Source: Actibacterium naphthalenivorans
GTDB lineage: Bacteria > Pseudomonadota > Alphaproteobacteria > Rhodobacterales > Rhodobacteraceae
Assembly: GCF_014196965.1 (NCBI RefSeq)
Contig: NZ_JACIEQ010000003.1
Coordinates: forward strand, 310,001 to 374,000
Direction of reading: 5' to 3'
DNA length: 64,000 nt
The translations under genes and the position numbers were made by a program. Below, in pieces: positions 23,764 to 33,043 of this stretch. The notes under the pieces were generated by a model. It had not been told where the DNA came from. It saw only the letters and a program-made list of their open reading frames with translations, and made no database searches. Position 1 is the first letter of the stretch. Every line of letters starts with the position of its first letter.

Positions 23764-24420
23764 TCACCCGCCCAGCAGGACCCTTTCGTCAACCAGATAG
23801 GCCACTGCATCCCCTTGCGGACCAACCAGATGCGCGACCGCAGCGGAAAGATCTGATCCGTCCCGCCAGATGTCCGGGTCCAGTCCCTGAAAATAGACGA
23901 TCATTCGAGGCCGGATCGGATCGGCCGGAAGCGTCATGCGCGTCAGGTGAGCCTCGACGGGCTCGATCTCGATCCTCGCGCCCGACGGCAGAAACCTGCG
24001 CAAACTCCGCACCCCGGAAGAGTCGATCAGTCGGTCGTTACCAGCGCTGAGCAGGAGGACGGTCTTGTCCGGCATCGCAGAGTCCAGCGCCGCGGACGGG
24101 GTCGTGATCGCGCCGGTCCATTCCGAGAGAAACCGCTGTTCGTCGGCGGGCAGAAGGACAGCCCCGAGGTGGCTGGACTGCGCGAGCGCCAGTGCGGTAT
24201 CGTTGGCATAGGTGATTTCGGCAATTCCGGCGTGCCGGCACCACCTGCCGGTCAGGCAAAATACATCCCGGATCACATGGTTCTGCACATAGCGCACCAG
24301 ACCCGGCAGCCGCGTGGCCAATGCGGCGTGCACGGTCAGCCAATGATGGCTGAACGCCGCCCTGTCCATCGCCTGATGCTGCCTGAGCAGCACGGTGCGC
24401 TTCCTTTGAACCGTCGTCAA
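23764..24420 (-). CDS. EthD-domain protein (two-module)
   Basis: A 218-residue protein. The N-terminal half has EthD-type features (RTVLLRQHQAMDRAAFSHHW, then TVHAALATRLPGLVRYVQNHV), a ferredoxin-like dimeric alpha-beta barrel fold. The second half is weaker and may be a degenerate second copy. EthD proteins accompany ring-degradation gene sets, but their catalytic role is often unclear. It is the last gene of a three-gene minus-strand operon with two SDRs and overlaps the upstream one by 4 nt. Confidence 0.7.
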   Translation of the reverse strand: MTTVQRKRTVLLRQHQAMDRAAFSHHWLTVHAALATRLPGLVRYVQNHVIRDVFCLTGRWCRHAGIAEITYANDTALALAQSSHLGAVLLPADEQRFLSEWTGAITTPSAALDSAMPDKTVLLLSAGNDRLIDSSGVRSLRRFLPSGARIEIEPVEAHLTRMTLPADPIRPRMIVYFQGLDPDIWRDGSDLSAAVAHLVGPQGDAVAYLVDERVLLGG

Positions 24421-25154
24421 TGAAAGGTCCGACCTCCGTCGACCGGCATGGCGATGCCGGTGACGTAGGAAGATGCAGAGGATGTCAGCCAGAGGATCGC
24501 CTGCGCAATCTCTTCAGCCGTTGCGGCGCGCTGCAGGGCGTAGTTCGCCACGATCTCCGGCCGGACCTTGTTGTTGTCATGCAAGACAGTGCGGGTCATC
24601 GGGGTGTCTACCATGCCGGGGCAGACGCAGTTGACGCGGATCTTCGGTGCCGCCTCGCGTGCGAGGCTTCGGCCGAGCGAAAGGACACCCCCCTTGGACG
24701 CCACGTAGGCTGCGGAGCCCGGTCCCGGCGGAACAAGCGCAACGCCCGACGCCAGCAAGACTATGCTGCCCGATTGCTGTTTCCTGAGCAGCGGAATGGC
24801 GTGCCGCGCCAGCAGATAGGTCCCGGTCAGGTTCACCGCGATCATCCGGTTCCACAAGGAAAGGTCGGTGTCGGAAATGGTTGAAGGATCAAATATACCG
24901 GCCGTATTCACAAGACCGTCCAGCCCGCCCATCACCTGCGCTGCGCGGCCCAGCGCCGACTGGACGGAAGATTCATCGGCGATATCCATCGCGATACGTT
25001 CGTCCTGTGCGCCGCCCGCGTCTTCCGGCGCCAGGTCCAGGATACAGGTGCGTGCCCCGGCGGCCCGCAGCAATGTCACCGTCGCGCGACCGATCCCCGA
25101 GGCGCCTCCGGCGACAACGACCTTGCGCCCTGTCATATCAAGCTCAACTGACAT
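24417..25154 (-). CDS. SDR-family oxidoreductase, catabolic cluster
   Basis: A 245-residue classical SDR starting MSVELDMTGRKVVVAGGASGIG, after GGAGCGGAGA. The glycine motif is near residues 15-22, NTAG near 84, the catalytic Ser in LLASGVAL and YVASK near 150. It ends MPVDGGRTFH. The start overlaps the preceding SDR gene by 11 nt. Probably it oxidises a hydroxyl or reduces a keto group of a pathway intermediate; the substrate is unknown. Confidence 0.85.
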   Translation of the reverse strand: MSVELDMTGRKVVVAGGASGIGRATVTLLRAAGARTCILDLAPEDAGGAQDERIAMDIADESSVQSALGRAAQVMGGLDGLVNTAGIFDPSTISDTDLSLWNRMIAVNLTGTYLLARHAIPLLRKQQSGSIVLLASGVALVPPGPGSAAYVASKGGVLSLGRSLAREAAPKIRVNCVCPGMVDTPMTRTVLHDNNKVRPEIVANYALQRAATAEEIAQAILWLTSSASSYVTGIAMPVDGGRTFH

Positions 25155-25911
25155 GAATATTCTCCGCTCCAGTGTCCCGTGGGTTGTTTCCGGCCAGCCA
25201 GCCGCCATCGACGACCAGCACATGGCCCGAAACAAAGGCGGCCTGATCAGAGGCGAGAAAGGCGACCGCATTCGCGATGTCGTTTGGCGTTCCCACGCGT
25301 GGGAACGGGGTCGTATCGACCATGATCCGCCGAAACTCCCGGTCATTCTGAATACGATCGGCTGTCATCGGCGTCTCGATCAAGCCCGGCGCCACGGCAT
25401 TGGCGCGGATACCTCGCGGCCCGTAGTCGGTTGCCAGTTGCCGCGTCAGGCCCACGATGGCGGCTTTTGACATGGCATAGGGCCCGGAGCCGACGCTACT
25501 GCGCAAACCGAAGATGGATGCAATGTTGATGATGTTTCCGCCTGCGCCGAATGCATTCAGGGCGCTGCGGGCAAATCGGAATTGGGCGCGTACGTTGACC
25601 GCCAGGAACCGGTCAAGCATCTCGTCATCGACTTCGTGAACCGGCCTGGAATGCCCCACTCCTGCGTTGTTCACCAGCCCGTCAAGCCTTCCGAACCTTT
25701 CCATCGCAAGTGTCACGGCAGCGTCGGGAGCATCCGCTTCGGTAATGTCCTGACGGATCACCTCTACCCGATCCGGATATGTGTCGCGCAGGCTGTCGAG
25801 CGCGTCCGACAGCATATCGCTGGCCAGAATATTGTGGCCATCCTCCAGGAGCCGTTCGGCGATGGCACGCCCGATCCCTCGTGCTGCGCCAGTTACAAGT
25901 GTTGTCCGCAT
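25144..25911 (-). CDS. SDR-family oxidoreductase, first gene of the divergent operon
   Basis: A 255-residue SDR starting MRTTLVTGAARGIG. The start is placed at the ATG after GGGGAAATCATC, not at an earlier in-frame codon. NNAGVGH, the Ser of IINIASIFG and the YAMSK motif are present. It is divergent from the KstD-like gene across an 87-nt region containing a putative GntR operator. Substrate unknown. Confidence 0.85.
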   Translation of the reverse strand: MRTTLVTGAARGIGRAIAERLLEDGHNILASDMLSDALDSLRDTYPDRVEVIRQDITEADAPDAAVTLAMERFGRLDGLVNNAGVGHSRPVHEVDDEMLDRFLAVNVRAQFRFARSALNAFGAGGNIINIASIFGLRSSVGSGPYAMSKAAIVGLTRQLATDYGPRGIRANAVAPGLIETPMTADRIQNDREFRRIMVDTTPFPRVGTPNDIANAVAFLASDQAAFVSGHVLVVDGGWLAGNNPRDTGAENIHVS

Positions 25912-25943
25912 GATGATTTCCCCCTCTCCCCACTTGACATATT

Positions 25944-25955
25944 CTAGAATTTTAC
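25944..25955. promoter_or_regulatory. Operator-like site A, CTAGAATTTTAC
   Basis: It lies between the divergent SDR and KstD-like genes, 33 nt from one ATG and 44 nt from the other, and is embedded in the perfect palindrome ATTCTAGAAT (25941-25950). It matches the CTARAATKTTAG consensus in 11 of 12 positions. Confidence 0.6.
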
Positions 25956-25998
25956 GCTTGTTAAGTCGAATTCTCATCGGACGCGCCAGTACACACCG

Positions 25999-27714
25999 AT
26001 GAGCGGGGGGAATGACTTGAGACAGGAACTACATGAATTCGACGTCTGTGTGCTGGGCTCCGGAGCAGCCGGCCTGGCTGCAGCGTTTTCCGCAGCCCAG
26101 GGCGGATGCAAGGTGTTGGTGATCGAAAAGGCCCCGGTCTTCGGCGGCAGTACGGCGATTTCGGGCGGTGTCGTCTGGATTCCGTGCAATGCCGGAATGA
26201 AGGATGTCGGGATCGACGATTCACCGGATGCGGCACGCGCCTATCTGCGCAACGTACTCGGAAATCGGTACCGGGAAGATCTGGTGGACAGCTTCCTCGC
26301 ACATGGGCCGGAAATGGTAAACTTCATGCACCGCCATTCCGAATTGCGCCTGGTGCCGCGCGCCCTGGCGCCGGACTACTACCCGGATCTGGAGGGCGCG
26401 GTTCTGGGCGGGCGAGCGATGGACCCACAAGTCTATGACGGCAGACGGCTTGGGAAATGGTTCCGCAAAGTGCGCTTCCCCCTGCGCGAATTCATGGTGT
26501 TCAACGGGCTTATGGTCGGCCGGGCCGAGATCGATCACCTGCTTGGCACGTTCCGCACACCGCAGGATTTCGCCAAATCTGTTGGGCTGATGGCCGGCTT
26601 CTTGCGGGACAGGCTGCGTTATGGGCGCGGGACGCGCGTGTTGATGGGCAATGCGCTTGTCGCGCAATTGATGAAGTCAGCGCTGGATGCCGGGGTCGAG
26701 TTCTGGAACGCGACCGAGACGCTAGAGATTCAGCGCCACGATGGCCGTGCCAATACCTTGAAGGTGCGCCGCAATCATCAGGAGGCAACCGTCCGCGCCA
26801 GAACTGGCATTGTTCTTGCAACCGGCGGCGCGGCTGCCAACGCGCAGATGATGGCGCCGGATCTGAAAACGCCCGATATGCATCTTACCATGGCCCCCAA
26901 GGAAAATACGGGAGAGATGATCCGCCTGGCCCTCAAACTGGGGGCGGTGCTGGACGATAATGTCGAGGACGGAGCGAACTACGCCCCGGTCTCTCAACAT
27001 GTAACACCCCAGGGTCAGAAAATCCGCTTCCCCCACCTTTTTCTGGACCGCCCCAAACCGGGCCTGATCGCCGTGGGCCGGAACGGGCGCCGATTCACGA
27101 ATGAGGCCTCATCCTATCACGCGTTCGTGCAGGGCATGCTGAACGCGCCAGATGCTGTGGCGCTGCCCGCTCATCTTGTGTGCGACGCCGCATTCCTGCG
27201 CCGCTACGGAATGGGACTGGTCCGCCCGGGCCTGCAAGCCCGGGCAAAATATATCGCGTCCGGCTATCTGAAAAAGGCTGACACTATCACGGATCTTGCC
27301 GCCCAGATCGGGGTTTCCCCCGCCGCGCTAGTGGATGAGGTCGAAAAACATAACCGATTTGCCGCAGCAGGCGAAGACCCGGATTTCGGCAAGGGCAGCA
27401 ACGCCTATGACCGTGCCCAGGGGGACGCCGGACACAGGCCGAACCCGTGTCTCGGCCCGATCACAAAAGCACCGTTCTTCAGCATCACAGTCCATCCCGG
27501 TGATATTGGGCCGACGCGTGGACTGGTGACTGACGGCACCGCACATGTACTCGATCAGGACGGAGCTGTTATCCTGGGGCTTTATGCCTGTGGCAACGAC
27601 ATGAATTCCGTCATGGCCGGAACCTATCCGGCTGCCGGTATCACGCTCGGCCCGGCGTTGACTTTCGGATACCTCATCGGGCGGGACCTGGCCGGTCGTC
27701 TGACCGCAGTATAA
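25999..27714 (+). CDS. KstD-like FAD-dependent dehydrogenase
   Basis: A 571-residue flavoprotein of the fumarate reductase/3-ketosteroid delta1-dehydrogenase superfamily. The FAD motif GSGAAG is at about residues 20-25 and a second nucleotide-contact segment (FGGSTAISGGVVWIP) follows. The C-terminal TYPAAGITLGPALTFGY segment carries the Tyr and Gly that line the active site of KstD enzymes. It would dehydrogenate a cyclic ketone, but steroid substrates are not implied by the rest of the cluster. An alternative TTG start about 15 nt downstream has a better GGGGGGA site. The gene is first in a plus-strand run divergent from the SDR operon. Confidence 0.82.
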   Translation: MSGGNDLRQELHEFDVCVLGSGAAGLAAAFSAAQGGCKVLVIEKAPVFGGSTAISGGVVWIPCNAGMKDVGIDDSPDAARAYLRNVLGNRYREDLVDSFLAHGPEMVNFMHRHSELRLVPRALAPDYYPDLEGAVLGGRAMDPQVYDGRRLGKWFRKVRFPLREFMVFNGLMVGRAEIDHLLGTFRTPQDFAKSVGLMAGFLRDRLRYGRGTRVLMGNALVAQLMKSALDAGVEFWNATETLEIQRHDGRANTLKVRRNHQEATVRARTGIVLATGGAAANAQMMAPDLKTPDMHLTMAPKENTGEMIRLALKLGAVLDDNVEDGANYAPVSQHVTPQGQKIRFPHLFLDRPKPGLIAVGRNGRRFTNEASSYHAFVQGMLNAPDAVALPAHLVCDAAFLRRYGMGLVRPGLQARAKYIASGYLKKADTITDLAAQIGVSPAALVDEVEKHNRFAAAGEDPDFGKGSNAYDRAQGDAGHRPNPCLGPITKAPFFSITVHPGDIGPTRGLVTDGTAHVLDQDGAVILGLYACGNDMNSVMAGTYPAAGITLGPALTFGYLIGRDLAGRLTAV

Positions 27715-27727
27715 GGGAGAACATCCA

Positions 27728-28018
27728 ATGGCCTACATGATCATGACGCGGGACAAACCCGGAGCGGAGGAGATTCGCGCAGCGAACAGGGTTGCACATT
27801 ATGCCTTCCTGCGCTCGCACCGAAATATCCTGATAGCTTCGGGCGGCTTGCAGGACGACAATGGGGAATTCAATGGCGGCCTGATTGTCATAGACGTGGA
27901 CACGCGCGAAGAGGCCGAGGAGTTTCTGCGCGCTGACCCTTTTAGTGACGCCGGATTGTTTGGCGACGTTACGATTTCCCGTTGGAAGCAAGCCTTCCTG
28001 GACCGCGCCGAACGCTGA
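27728..28018 (+). CDS. YCII-domain protein
   Basis: A 96-residue protein starting MAYMIMTRDKPGAEEIRAANRVAHYAF after AAGGGAGA. It has the ferredoxin-like YCII fold pattern, with the N-terminal His region RVAHYAFL, the LIASGGLQDD segment and the C-terminal EEAEEFLRADPFSDAGLF segment that is typical of the family. Homologues accompany aromatic catabolic clusters and some catalyse small hydrolytic or dehydrohalogenation steps. It starts 14 nt after the KstD-like gene. Confidence 0.85.
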   Translation: MAYMIMTRDKPGAEEIRAANRVAHYAFLRSHRNILIASGGLQDDNGEFNGGLIVIDVDTREEAEEFLRADPFSDAGLFGDVTISRWKQAFLDRAER

Positions 28019-28059
28019 GGCACGGCAAATCTTGCCGCGCCCAATTGTGTGTTTACATG

Positions 28060-28071
28060 CTAGAATTTTAG
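28060..28071. promoter_or_regulatory. Operator-like site B, CTAGAATTTTAG
   Basis: It lies 53 nt before the ATG of the permease gene, with all twelve positions matching the CTARAATKTTAG consensus. Confidence 0.65.
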
Positions 28072-28123
28072 TATAACTTATCCATCAGGGAAGCGCGCCA
28101 CAGAGTGCGCGCAGGGAGGATCT

Positions 28124-29176
28124 ATGGATTTCCAGATTGCGGCCATTCTATTTCAGGATGGCGTCTTGACGGGCGCAGTCTACACGATGCTGGCGCTCGG
28201 TTTCGTGCTCGTGTTCACGACAACCCGCATTATTTTTGCCTCTTATGGTGATCTGATCGCCTTTTCGGCCCTGACACTCCACGCGCTGCAAAAAGGAGCG
28301 CTGCCGGGGACGGTCTATCTATTGATGGTCCTGGCCGTTCTTGCGACTGTGCTTGAAGTGGTTTCTGCGCTGAAACAGGGCACGGCGCGGCGGATTCCGG
28401 GCATATTGGTCATCTGGCTGGTATTACCGATCCTGCCCGCCACGGCGGCTTTGATGGTTGGCGGGATGATCTTGCCAGCGTGGATCAGTCTTGTTTTGAC
28501 AATTGCGCTTGTGGTGCCGATCGCGCCACTGCTCTATCGCATCATCTTTCAGCCGATCGAAACGGCATCAACCCTGACGCTGCTGATCGTGGCGGTGGTG
28601 CTGCACTATGCCATCGCCGGGCTGGCGCTGCTGTTCTTCGGACCCGAGGGCATTCGGACAGCGCCGCTGTTTCGCGGCACCTGGGATCTGCTCGGCTTTC
28701 AGATGCAGGCGCAGCTCGTGGTGGTGGTTGTCACCGCGATCATTCTTGCGACCGCGTTGGCAGTATTTTTCAGCAAGACGATGACAGGCAAGGCGCTGCG
28801 CGCGACGGCCTATAACCGGGACGGAGCCCGGCTGGTCGGGATTTCGACGCGTGCGTCAGGCAGTGTTGCCTTTGCTCTTGCGGGGATCATCGCTGCCATC
28901 GTTGGCATTCTGGTCAGTAGCAACATTACCGTCTACTACGATTCCGGCCTGATGATCGGCCTCAAGGGCTTTGTCGGGGCCGTCGTGGGTGGTTTCATCA
29001 GCTACCCCGTCGCAGCAGTCGGCTCTCTTGTTGTGGGCCTCGTTGAATCCTACGCCTCGTTCTTTTCCAGCGAATACAAGGAAGTCATCGTCTTTTTGTC
29101 GATCATCCCCGTGGTCCTGTTTCGGTGGCTCGGCGCACGGCATGAGCCGGAAGAAGAAGAGGAGGAAACCGCATGA
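28124..29176 (+). CDS. LivH-type branched-chain ABC transporter permease
   Basis: A 350-residue inner-membrane protein with about eight to ten hydrophobic segments, starting MDFQIAAILFQDGVLTGAVYTMLALG after AGGGAGGATCT. It matches the LivH family of the branched-chain amino acid/aromatic-acid importers. A cytoplasmic loop (TGKALRATAYNRDGARLVGI) is the expected site of contact with the ATPases. It overlaps the next gene by 4 nt. The transporter probably brings in the cluster's substrate. Confidence 0.88.
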   Translation: MDFQIAAILFQDGVLTGAVYTMLALGFVLVFTTTRIIFASYGDLIAFSALTLHALQKGALPGTVYLLMVLAVLATVLEVVSALKQGTARRIPGILVIWLVLPILPATAALMVGGMILPAWISLVLTIALVVPIAPLLYRIIFQPIETASTLTLLIVAVVLHYAIAGLALLFFGPEGIRTAPLFRGTWDLLGFQMQAQLVVVVVTAIILATALAVFFSKTMTGKALRATAYNRDGARLVGISTRASGSVAFALAGIIAAIVGILVSSNITVYYDSGLMIGLKGFVGAVVGGFISYPVAAVGSLVVGLVESYASFFSSEYKEVIVFLSIIPVVLFRWLGARHEPEEEEEETA

Positions 29177-30990
29177 CAATCGCCGATCAGGAGCCCATAA
29201 AAATGGACGCACGCGCCTCAAGCTATATGGCAGTGACCGGAGTGGCCATCGCTGTTTTGCTGGCCCTGCCGCTCTTTCTGACTTCGTTCAATATCCTGCT
29301 GCTGAACATGGTGGGAATATTCGCGATGGCGACTCTGGGCCTGGTTCTGCTGACGGGTTCCGGCGGCGTCACCTCCTTTGCACAAGCCGCCTTCATGGGG
29401 CTCGGCGCCTATACGTCAGCCTATGTGACGCTCAGATTGGGCTTAAGTCCCTGGCTGGGCCTGGCGGCAGCGCTTGCGCTTGTGTTCGTTGTAACGATGG
29501 CGATCGGATATGTAACGCTACACCTCGGAGGCCACTACCTGCCGATCACGACGCTTGCGTGGGCCGTCGCCATCCACATGCTCTTCGGGACACTGGACGG
29601 GCTTGGCGCGCACAGCGGCATTGGCGGCCTGCCTCCGATTTCCATAGCAGGTGTGGCGATGGACCGGCCGGAACGGGCGTTCTACATGATATGGGTTACT
29701 CTGATCCTGTTTCTTTTCGCGGCGTCCAACCTGCTGCGTTCTCGCCAGGGCCGGGCGATTGCCGCACTAAGGGGCGGCTCTCTTCTGGCAGAAGCACTGG
29801 GGATCAGTGCCTTTCGCACGCGGATGATGCTGTTCGTGCTGGCAGGGGAACTGGCCTGTGTGGGGGGCTGGCTCTTCGCGCATACGCAGAATTTTATCTC
29901 TCCGTCTTCCTTTGACCTCACTAATGGATTGAACATTTTGCTGATGTCGGTCCTCGGCGGGGTCGGCAGCGTACTGGGCGCCCTGGTGGGAGCCGGCGCC
30001 GTCATGGTGGGGCGAAATCTGATTCAGGATGTGCTGCCGATGCTGGCGCTGGACGCGGGGTCTCTGGAGATCGTGGTCTTCGGGGCCATTTTCATCGTCC
30101 TCGTGCAATATTCTCCCAAAGGGCTCTCGCCGCTTCTGTCGCGCTGGCTGCCACCCCGCCCCGCTCCGGCTTTGCCCGATATAAAGCATGACGAAGTCCT
30201 CCGCTTCGGGCGGGCCAAAGAGCACAATGACGACGCGGTGATCCTGTCTGTTGATGGTCTGGAAAAGCGCTTCGGCGGCCTGGTGGCGGTTAAGGATCTG
30301 AGCTTTGACGTACACCGCGGAACCATTCATGCGCTGATCGGGCCGAACGGGGCGGGCAAAAGCACCACCTTTGACATGATCAGCGGCCTGCAATCGCCGA
30401 CCAGCGGAACAGTTCAATTCAACGGCACCGTCGTCACACACACGCCGGCGCGCAACATGATCGCCAGGGGCATGGCGCGGACCTTTCAACATGTCCGGAT
30501 CCGGCCGCAAATGACTTTGCTCGACAACGTGATGCAAGGTGCGCACTGGCGCCTGACGTCCGGGTTCTGGGCTGGCATCCTCCGCCTCGACCGTGCCGAG
30601 GAAGCGGCCTATCGCAAGACCGCATTGCTGGCGCTCAAGGCGGTCGGGCTTGCCGATCAGGCGCTGGTCGAGGCGGGCACGCTGTCGCTGGGCCAGCAGC
30701 GCCAGCTTGAAATCGCCCGGGCCCTGGCCGCCGACCCCGAGATCCTTCTTCTCGACGAACCGGCGGCAGGCCTGCGGACGGGTGAAAAGGCGGAACTGGC
30801 GGCGTTGCTGTCTCGGTTGCGCGAGGCGGGAATGACGATCCTGCTGGTGGAACACGACATGGATTTTGTCATGGGCCTTGTTGACCGGATCGTGGTGCTG
30901 GACTTCGGGCAGCATCTGGCCGAGGGGCTGCCCGACGAGATCCGGCAGAACAGCAAGGTTCAGGAAGCCTATCTCGGAGGACTTGACTGA
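29173..30990 (+). CDS. LivM permease fused to LivG ATPase
   Basis: A 605-residue fusion. Residues about 1-325 are a LivM-type permease with roughly nine hydrophobic segments and a GVGSVLGALVGAG region. After a Pro/Arg linker, residues about 350-605 form an ABC ATPase: Walker A GPNGAGKST near 394, Q-loop region (RTFQHVRI), signature LSLGQQRQ and Walker B ILLLDEP near 530, with the H-loop (VEHDMDF). Fused permease-ATPases are known in this family. The protein overlaps the next ATPase gene by 1 nt. Confidence 0.9.
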   Translation: MTIADQEPIKMDARASSYMAVTGVAIAVLLALPLFLTSFNILLLNMVGIFAMATLGLVLLTGSGGVTSFAQAAFMGLGAYTSAYVTLRLGLSPWLGLAAALALVFVVTMAIGYVTLHLGGHYLPITTLAWAVAIHMLFGTLDGLGAHSGIGGLPPISIAGVAMDRPERAFYMIWVTLILFLFAASNLLRSRQGRAIAALRGGSLLAEALGISAFRTRMMLFVLAGELACVGGWLFAHTQNFISPSSFDLTNGLNILLMSVLGGVGSVLGALVGAGAVMVGRNLIQDVLPMLALDAGSLEIVVFGAIFIVLVQYSPKGLSPLLSRWLPPRPAPALPDIKHDEVLRFGRAKEHNDDAVILSVDGLEKRFGGLVAVKDLSFDVHRGTIHALIGPNGAGKSTTFDMISGLQSPTSGTVQFNGTVVTHTPARNMIARGMARTFQHVRIRPQMTLLDNVMQGAHWRLTSGFWAGILRLDRAEEAAYRKTALLALKAVGLADQALVEAGTLSLGQQRQLEIARALAADPEILLLDEPAAGLRTGEKAELAALLSRLREAGMTILLVEHDMDFVMGLVDRIVVLDFGQHLAEGLPDEIRQNSKVQEAYLGGLD

Positions 30991-31724
30991 TGTCATTGCT
31001 TGAAATCAACGACGTCAGCGTGAACTACGGCGCGATCAGTGCGATCCGCAACGTCAGCTTCACCATGGAGGCCGGCCGGATCATCACGGTCATCGGCCCG
31101 AACGGCGCAGGTAAAACCACCTTGCTGAAATCCATTGCCGCCCTCCTGCCCTACAGCGGGTCGGTGGCGTTTCAGGGACGTTCGGTTGATCGACTCGACG
31201 TGCAGGCGCGTGTGCGCAGCGGCATGGTTCTGGTGCCCGAGTCCCGGGAATTGTTCACGCAGATGAGTGTGCAGGACAACCTCGACCTCGGAGCCTATGC
31301 CCGCCGTGACGGCGCCGCGAATATCAGGCGTGACCTCGATCAGGTCTACGATCTGTTTCCCCGCTTGCGCGAGCGGATGGGACAGGCGGCCGGAACGCTG
31401 TCGGGCGGAGAACGACAGATGCTGGCTCTGGGCCGTGCGCTGATGTCCGCGCCGCGGCTTTTGATGCTGGACGAACCCAGCCTTGGCCTGGCACCCATTG
31501 TCGTGCGCGAGATTTTCCGGATCATTGCGCGACTGCGTGAATTGGACGTCAGCGTCCTGCTGGTCGAACAGAATGCCCGGGCAGCACTTCAGACGGCAGA
31601 CTATGGCTACGTACTTGAAACCGGCGAAATCGCAGGGTCGGGGCCATCGGCAGAGCTATTGGCCGATCCGATGCTGATCAACGCATATCTGGGCGGTAAA
31701 AAACCGACATCAGCAACAGCCTAA
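30990..31724 (+). CDS. LivF-type ABC ATPase
   Basis: A 244-residue ATPase with Walker A GPNGAGKTT near residue 38, signature LSGGERQ near 132, Walker B LLMLDEPS near 156 and H-loop LLVEQNAR. The PESRELFTQMSV segment after Walker A is typical of LivF. It pairs with the LivG domain of the preceding fusion to drive the importer. Confidence 0.9.
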   Translation: MSLLEINDVSVNYGAISAIRNVSFTMEAGRIITVIGPNGAGKTTLLKSIAALLPYSGSVAFQGRSVDRLDVQARVRSGMVLVPESRELFTQMSVQDNLDLGAYARRDGAANIRRDLDQVYDLFPRLRERMGQAAGTLSGGERQMLALGRALMSAPRLLMLDEPSLGLAPIVVREIFRIIARLRELDVSVLLVEQNARAALQTADYGYVLETGEIAGSGPSAELLADPMLINAYLGGKKPTSATA

Positions 31725-31761
31725 CGAAAGGAAATCAAACAAAATCATTTATCTACAGAGC

Positions 31762-31773
31762 CTAAAATGTTAG
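31762..31773. promoter_or_regulatory. Operator-like site C, CTAAAATGTTAG
   Basis: It lies 62 nt before the start of the binding-protein gene and matches the CTARAATKTTAG consensus fully. Confidence 0.6.
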
Positions 31774-31834
31774 TATATCTAATCGGAGCCGGAGTCGGGA
31801 TTCTGGCAATCCGATTATGGGAGGAGGAAAAAAC

Positions 31835-32977
31835 GTGAGACAATTCACTTTGGCTACAGCCACATTGGCCGCGGTGATGCTGGCTGGTCCGGTGCTGGCG
31901 GAAATCAAGGTCGGGGTCGTGCATTCGCTGTCCGGCCCGGCGGCGTCGCAGGGCATTCCACAGCGCAATGCGATCGAACTGGCGCTGCCGGACGAGATCG
32001 ACGGCGAGAAGGTCACGGTCATCGTCCTGGACGACGCCACCGACCCGGCCGTCGCCGTGCGCAACACACAAAAACTGATCGATGGAGAGAACGTCGATGT
32101 GATCCTCGGGCCGACCGCGACGCCAAGCGCGATCGCCATGGCACAGGTCGCGACGGAAAAGAAAGTGCCGTTGTTTCCAGGTGCTCCGGTCAGCTTGGGG
32201 GATGATCGCGATTATTACCTTTTCAACGTCCCGCCCCCGCCGGTGAAATGGATCATTCCGACGGTTACCGACATGAAGAAGCGCGGCGTCAAGACGGTCG
32301 GCTTCCTGGGCTTTTCCGATGCCTGGGGCGATGTGACACTGGCCGCGCTGAAAGAACACGCCGCCGAAGGCGGGTATGAGGTCGTGGCCGAGGAGCGTTA
32401 CGCGCGCGCCGACAGTTCGGTGACCGGGCAGGTATTGCGCCTGATTTCCGCCAATCCGGACGCCATTTTCCTGGGCGTTTCGGGGTCTGCGGGTGTGCTG
32501 GGCAATGTGGCAATCGTCGATCGCGGCTACGAAGGCCCGATATACAACTCCAACGGTGTCTTCAACGCGGACTTTCTGACGCTGGGCGGGGATGCTCTGG
32601 AAGGCCTGCACGGCAATATCGGCGCCATCGCCATTCCCGAAAGCCTTCCGGATGACGAGCCGCGAAAGTCTGTTACGCTGGATTTCATCCGGGCCTACAA
32701 CGCCAAATATGGCGAAAACTCTGCCGATGCGATTTCCGGCTTCGGGTATGACGCGGGCCTGTTGCTGACCGATGCCTTGAAACTCGCGCTGCAGAAGGCT
32801 GAACCGGGCACGCAGGAGTTCCGCGAGGCCATCGTCACATCCATGCGTGCGCTGGATCGTGTTCCGGGAACGCATTCGATCTACACCTTCAAGGACCCGT
32901 CCTGGCCCTGGGGTGTCGGCGACGATGCTGCGTTCCTCGTGGAAGTGCGTGACGGGAAATGGGTTCTTTCCGAATAG
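31835..32977 (+). CDS. LivK-type periplasmic binding protein
   Basis: Start set at GTG (VRQFTLATATLAAVML) after GGGAGGAGG rather than at an ATG 18 nt upstream that lies within the ribosome-binding region. A 380-residue protein with a signal peptide ending around VLAEIKVG. The mature part has the type-I periplasmic-binding-protein organisation of branched-chain importers (GVVHSLSGPAA near its start, VIVLDDATDPAVAVRN, LGPTATPSAIAMAQVA). It is followed by a strong hairpin. The ligand cannot be told from sequence. Confidence 0.88.
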   Translation: MRQFTLATATLAAVMLAGPVLAEIKVGVVHSLSGPAASQGIPQRNAIELALPDEIDGEKVTVIVLDDATDPAVAVRNTQKLIDGENVDVILGPTATPSAIAMAQVATEKKVPLFPGAPVSLGDDRDYYLFNVPPPPVKWIIPTVTDMKKRGVKTVGFLGFSDAWGDVTLAALKEHAAEGGYEVVAEERYARADSSVTGQVLRLISANPDAIFLGVSGSAGVLGNVAIVDRGYEGPIYNSNGVFNADFLTLGGDALEGLHGNIGAIAIPESLPDDEPRKSVTLDFIRAYNAKYGENSADAISGFGYDAGLLLTDALKLALQKAEPGTQEFREAIVTSMRALDRVPGTHSIYTFKDPSWPWGVGDDAAFLVEVRDGKWVLSE

Positions 32978-32988
32978 GACCGAAAGAG

Positions 32989-33011
32989 CCGGGGGCCGTG
33001 ACGGCCCCCGG
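32989..33011 (+). terminator. Perfect 9-bp GC hairpin after the binding-protein gene
   Basis: CCGGGGGCC and GGCCCCCGG pair around a 5-nt loop, 12 nt after the stop codon. No U-run follows, so it more probably stabilises the abundant binding-protein transcript than ends all transcription. Confidence 0.5.
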
Positions 33012-33043
33012 ACATTCACCGACCGAAGGGAGGCGGGCAAGAC

